From NCBI GenBank assembly GCA_024036415.1, contig JAMWET010003070.1, positions 1 to 64,000 on the forward strand: a stretch of 64,000 bases of DNA, in the 5' to 3' direction. Made by a program: the position numbers and the translations under genes. The DNA is from Prochilodus magdalenae. Its lineage: Eukaryota > Chordata > Actinopteri > Characiformes > Prochilodontidae. Below are positions 61,144 through 64,000 of the stretch, piece after piece. A model generated the notes under the pieces. It searched no databases and had not been told where the DNA came from. It worked only from the letters and a program-made list of their open reading frames with translations. Position 1 is the first letter of the stretch, and every line of letters starts with the position of its first letter.

Positions 61144-61276
61144 CTCCCATGATCAAGGAGAGACCTAGTTCAGCCATCTACCCCTCTGACTCCATTCGCC
61201 AGTCTCTGCTGGGGTCTCGTCGTGGACGCTCCACCCTCTCCCTCAACAAAAGCGTCTCCACCAATAACATTGCAGG
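61144..61276 (+). CDS. arhgef2: arhgef2 coding exon 5 (residues 121-164, serine-rich regulatory segment)
   Basis: The exon follows a cccacag acceptor; its first two bases complete Thr121. It encodes [12 protein letters not shown], then the basic [12 protein letters not shown] motif and the serine-rich [12 protein letters not shown] tail. In mammalian GEF-H1 this segment carries phosphorylation sites that control microtubule release and 14-3-3 binding; the serines here (S141, S145, S150, S153, S157, S159) are the candidate equivalents, but I did not align them residue by residue. It ends with two bases of Gly165 before gtgagc. Confidence 0.95.
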
Positions 61277-63021
61277 GTGAGCGTGACTGACGATACTACT
61301 CTGACCTAATTTTTTTCGAGGTCATTAACATGTTCTTCATGTTTACCTGCCTTGTATTTATTGGCCTGTTGCTGTTATCAGTAATCAGAGCATTCCCGTC
61401 ATCAGTAATCAGACATTCTCATCATAACAATACAATAAACTGGCATTTTATACGTGACTGTCCTCTGATAAGACAAGGCTACTTGCATTACCTCTCACTC
61501 TGTTTGGCACGCTGTGTATTTGTCCACAAAAGAGCATGTAGAGATGCAGCCTGACCTAGTTTTATTCTTTTACACCTGGCCTTCCGCTTTCATTAGCTTA
61601 TACAGACCTGTCCCTGCACACAGTATACTCTTATGGTCCATTTACTTGTGTTGCATAAGATTTTTGCTTCTTTTCTTTTTTTTTTCCATGATTAAACCAT
61701 TAAATTGAGAAAGTTAAGAGAGATTCGATGTGAAATACTTTTTCTGACGTTCTACAGAAATGTCAGAGCTGTACATGACGACAGTGATAGGAATCGGATG
61801 TCTGATCTGGTTTATTGTCTCTAAAAGCCACATCGCAGATGTTGTCGAATTACTCAAACATATGTTATGGTAGTTCTGAGAGAATGTTTTGGCTTTATTT
61901 TTTTATATCCAGATAGGTACATGCGGAGTGCTGTTAAGCAAAATAGTACCCAAAGAAAACATTATTATCATCAGCTTTACATATCAAACTCAGAAGACAT
62001 TAAGGTTCACTAATAGTTACTGTTCACTAACAGTAAGCAGAATTGTTATTTTGAGACTCCAGCTCACATTATTGCAAAGAAATCCAAGTTATATACAATT
62101 CTGTCAAGTGGTGCATTTTTCACCAAACCAATCGGAATGAGTAAATTATGTTGAAAGAGTATGTTTAAAAAAAAAATTTAACATGACTTATAGACAAGAC
62201 TGTCAAAATTAAATATGGATTGACTGACTGAAAATGAACGATAATGAACTGCTGTGAAACAAAAGCCAGCTTCTTTGCCAGAGTCAAAGATTTGGCTGAT
62301 AACATGTCCGTAAGTTTACATTTCTGGCATTTAGCTGACGCTCTTATCCAGAGCGACTTACAAGGTTAATCACATTACAGGTAGGCCAATGTAGTGTTAG
62401 GAGTCTTGCCCAAGGACTCTCATAGGCAGCATCACCCAGACCGGGATTCGAACCCCAGTCTCCCACGTGTGGTGGTAGCTACTTGGCGGGTAGTGGTGTT
62501 ATCCGCTGAGCTACACCAACCACCGTGTTCAAGTTAACAATGTGTAAAAAGGGGCAGACCTAACCTCATCAATCAGAAACACATTCTATGATCCATGTAC
62601 ACCACAACCTCAAATGATCACTCTTGTATTATGTAGATATGCAGTTACCTTCTTTGTTAATGATGGTTGAAGCTGCACTGGTCCAACTGTTTCAGTTCCA
62701 ATACAGATACATTAACTTTGTGATCTGTCTTAGTGGTTGATACGCGAAACCGATCCAATTAGAATTAACAAACCATAAACTTCACCATGTGGGTGAGACT
62801 TCTGGGCTCACTTAACAACAGAATAGCTCCATACAGTCTAATCTTAGACTCGCTTCATGCTGTTGTTCCTGTTTGTAAGTCAAGTCTACCGTGACACTGC
62901 ACACATGCTGCTGATGAATAGCATATCACACCTAGTCAATATCAGGACTGATATCCGATCCTAATGCATCCCTTGTTAAAGTACTTGCTGATATTATATG
63001 TCCCTTTATGTGTATGTGTAG
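61277..63021. other. Intron 5, with a SINE
   Basis: 1745 bp, donor gtgagc, acceptor tgtgtag. Holds a family G-like piece at about 61745-61850 and a tRNA-derived SINE at 62315-62525; otherwise plain AT-rich sequence. Confidence 0.85.
62315..62525 (-). mobile_element. tRNA-derived SINE
   Basis: On the minus strand the element has a tRNA-like head with an A box tagctcagcgg (complement of 62503-62513) and a B box ggttcgaatcc (complement of 62444-62454), about 48 bp apart, consistent with RNA polymerase III transcription. It ends with the tail taagtcgctctggataagag and cgtcagctaaatgcc, shared with 16515-16562 and 39846-39900. It looks close to full length. Confidence 0.88.
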
Positions 63022-63131
63022 GAATCTGAACGATGACTCTCCTCTGGGCCTCAGAAGAATTCTGTCCCAGTCTACAGACTCTCTGAACTTCAGGAACAGG
63101 GCCATGTCCATGGAGTCTCTGAATGATGACG
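63022..63131 (+). CDS. arhgef2: arhgef2 coding exon 6 (residues 165-201)
   Basis: The exon begins after tgtgtag; its first base completes Gly165. It encodes [20 protein letters not shown] and then [16 protein letters not shown], leaving one base of codon 202 before gtaaga. The [13 protein letters not shown] block is strongly conserved in GEF-H1. The motif is rich in serines next to basic residues, a typical kinase and 14-3-3 context, but which serines are used cannot be read from the sequence. Length 110 bases, phase 2 to 1. Confidence 0.95.
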
Positions 63132-63829
63132 GTAAGAGCCTTGAGAGGAAATAATCAAGAACTGAAGAACTACCACAATAAATATTTGAATTGGCAGATC
63201 TTTGCTTCTAACACATGATTGGCAGTGGCCAGATTTCCTAGAATTATTTTTACTGATCTGTGCTCCATTTTAATAACAAAAATAACGCAGGGCAGGTAGG
63301 GACACTCACAGTGTGTTTGAATGCTGCTGCTGTGTATACTGTTTCAAAATGTGGTAGCATTATGATGGGTGACTCATCATATTAAATAGCCTGTTGCCTC
63401 TTCACTTTCAAGGTAGCTCTTTGCTTGATTATACTTTTTAAATAAACAGCTGATTTGTCATGTTTAAAAGCATATATTACAGGCGTGTCAGGTTAAAGAG
63501 CGAGAAATGGTATTTATATTGCATCTTTGCTTGATAGAAAGTCCTGGTAATGTGTATGTGACCATTTAGCCCATGCAGTGATTTGGGTTCAAATACAAAA
63601 GGCAGCTAATCAGTAGGGCTAGTTAAGTGTTACAGAACTGTTCTCTAAAGAATCAGTATTTTTGGACATCCTGTGCCGTGACAAAGAAGTTTATACAGTA
63701 GAAACAAACAATAAGTTAGTCAGTACTTCTTCTGGCACAAATCTGTAGCTGTGAAAAAAATGGAAGGCAAAACGGAATGTTATGTGTTGATGATGACCTG
63801 ATCCTCTTCCCCCTCATGTAATGTAACAG
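63132..63829. other. Intron 6
   Basis: 698 bp, donor gtaaga, acceptor taacag. No repeat family recognised. Confidence 0.85.
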
Positions 63830-63973
63830 GAGAGGTGTATTACGCGTCCATGATGGAGGAGTTGGAGAAAGAGGGAAGAGACTTTGAGTCAGATTCATGG
63901 AGCTTGGCGGTGGACTCCTCGTACCTACAGACTCACCGCAAAGATGTGATCAAGAGACAAGATGTGATCTACG
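63830..63973 (+). CDS. arhgef2: arhgef2 coding exon 7 (residues 202-249, entry to DH domain)
   Basis: The exon follows taacag; its first two bases complete Gly202. It encodes an acidic stretch (EELEKEGRDFESDS), the conserved SWSLAVDSSYLQ block and KRQDVIYE, where the Dbl-homology (RhoGEF) domain begins. It stops with the first base of Glu250 at the donor gtgagg (63974). The catalytic core of the DH domain and the PH domain are therefore outside the window. The acidic segment is diverged from human in sequence but not in length or placement. Confidence 0.95.
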
Positions 63974-64000
63974 GTGAGGCTTTCTTCTGCACTTCCCCAC

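Overview
This is vertebrate nuclear DNA, almost certainly from a teleost fish. The evidence is spliced exons with GT/AG borders and very long introns, several Tc1/mariner-type transposon remnants with TA target sites, tRNA-derived SINE pieces, non-LTR retroposon tails of the kind common in fish, and long CA, CT and AT microsatellites. The mix of repeats would fit an ostariophysan (characin or catfish type), but that is only a weak inference. No bacterial, phage or plasmid feature was seen.

The only protein-coding gene I can support is the 5' part of arhgef2 (GEF-H1, a microtubule-associated Rho guanine-nucleotide exchange factor), on the + strand. Seven coding exons lie at 18422-18487, 39446-39608, 58925-58992, 59715-59778, 61144-61276, 63022-63131 and 63830-63973. 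Every junction keeps the frame. Together they encode residues 1-249 plus the first base of codon 250: a short basic N-terminus, a charged helix, an atypical C1 zinc finger (H47 to C93), a serine-rich regulatory segment and the first residues of the DH catalytic domain. The rest of the DH domain, the PH domain and the coiled coil lie beyond the right edge. Introns 1 and 2 are about 21 kb and 19.3 kb; introns 3-6 are 0.7-1.7 kb.

Region 1-18100 is upstream DNA without a recognisable gene. It holds two arrays of the same 54-bp satellite in opposite orientation (about 118-1012 and 3812-5046), a 650-bp GT-rich tract, a 41-bp minisatellite (11610-12325) and many decayed DNA transposons. A likely promoter (inverted CCAAT box plus TATA-like box) lies at 18130-18155, and a second CpG-rich patch lies in intron 1 at 18850-19330.

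Introns 1 and 2 are filled with degraded transposons, tandem arrays (67-bp at 21.7 kb, 41/20-bp at 56 kb), microsatellites and some unique sequence that may include conserved regulatory elements. Several repeat families occur repeatedly; I call them families A-H and list the copies. Family names are local labels based on similarity within the window, not database names. I saw no convincing new biological system. The most notable structures are the inverted satellite arrays, an identically deleted Tc1 derivative present twice (once nested against another MITE), and two strong palindromes.
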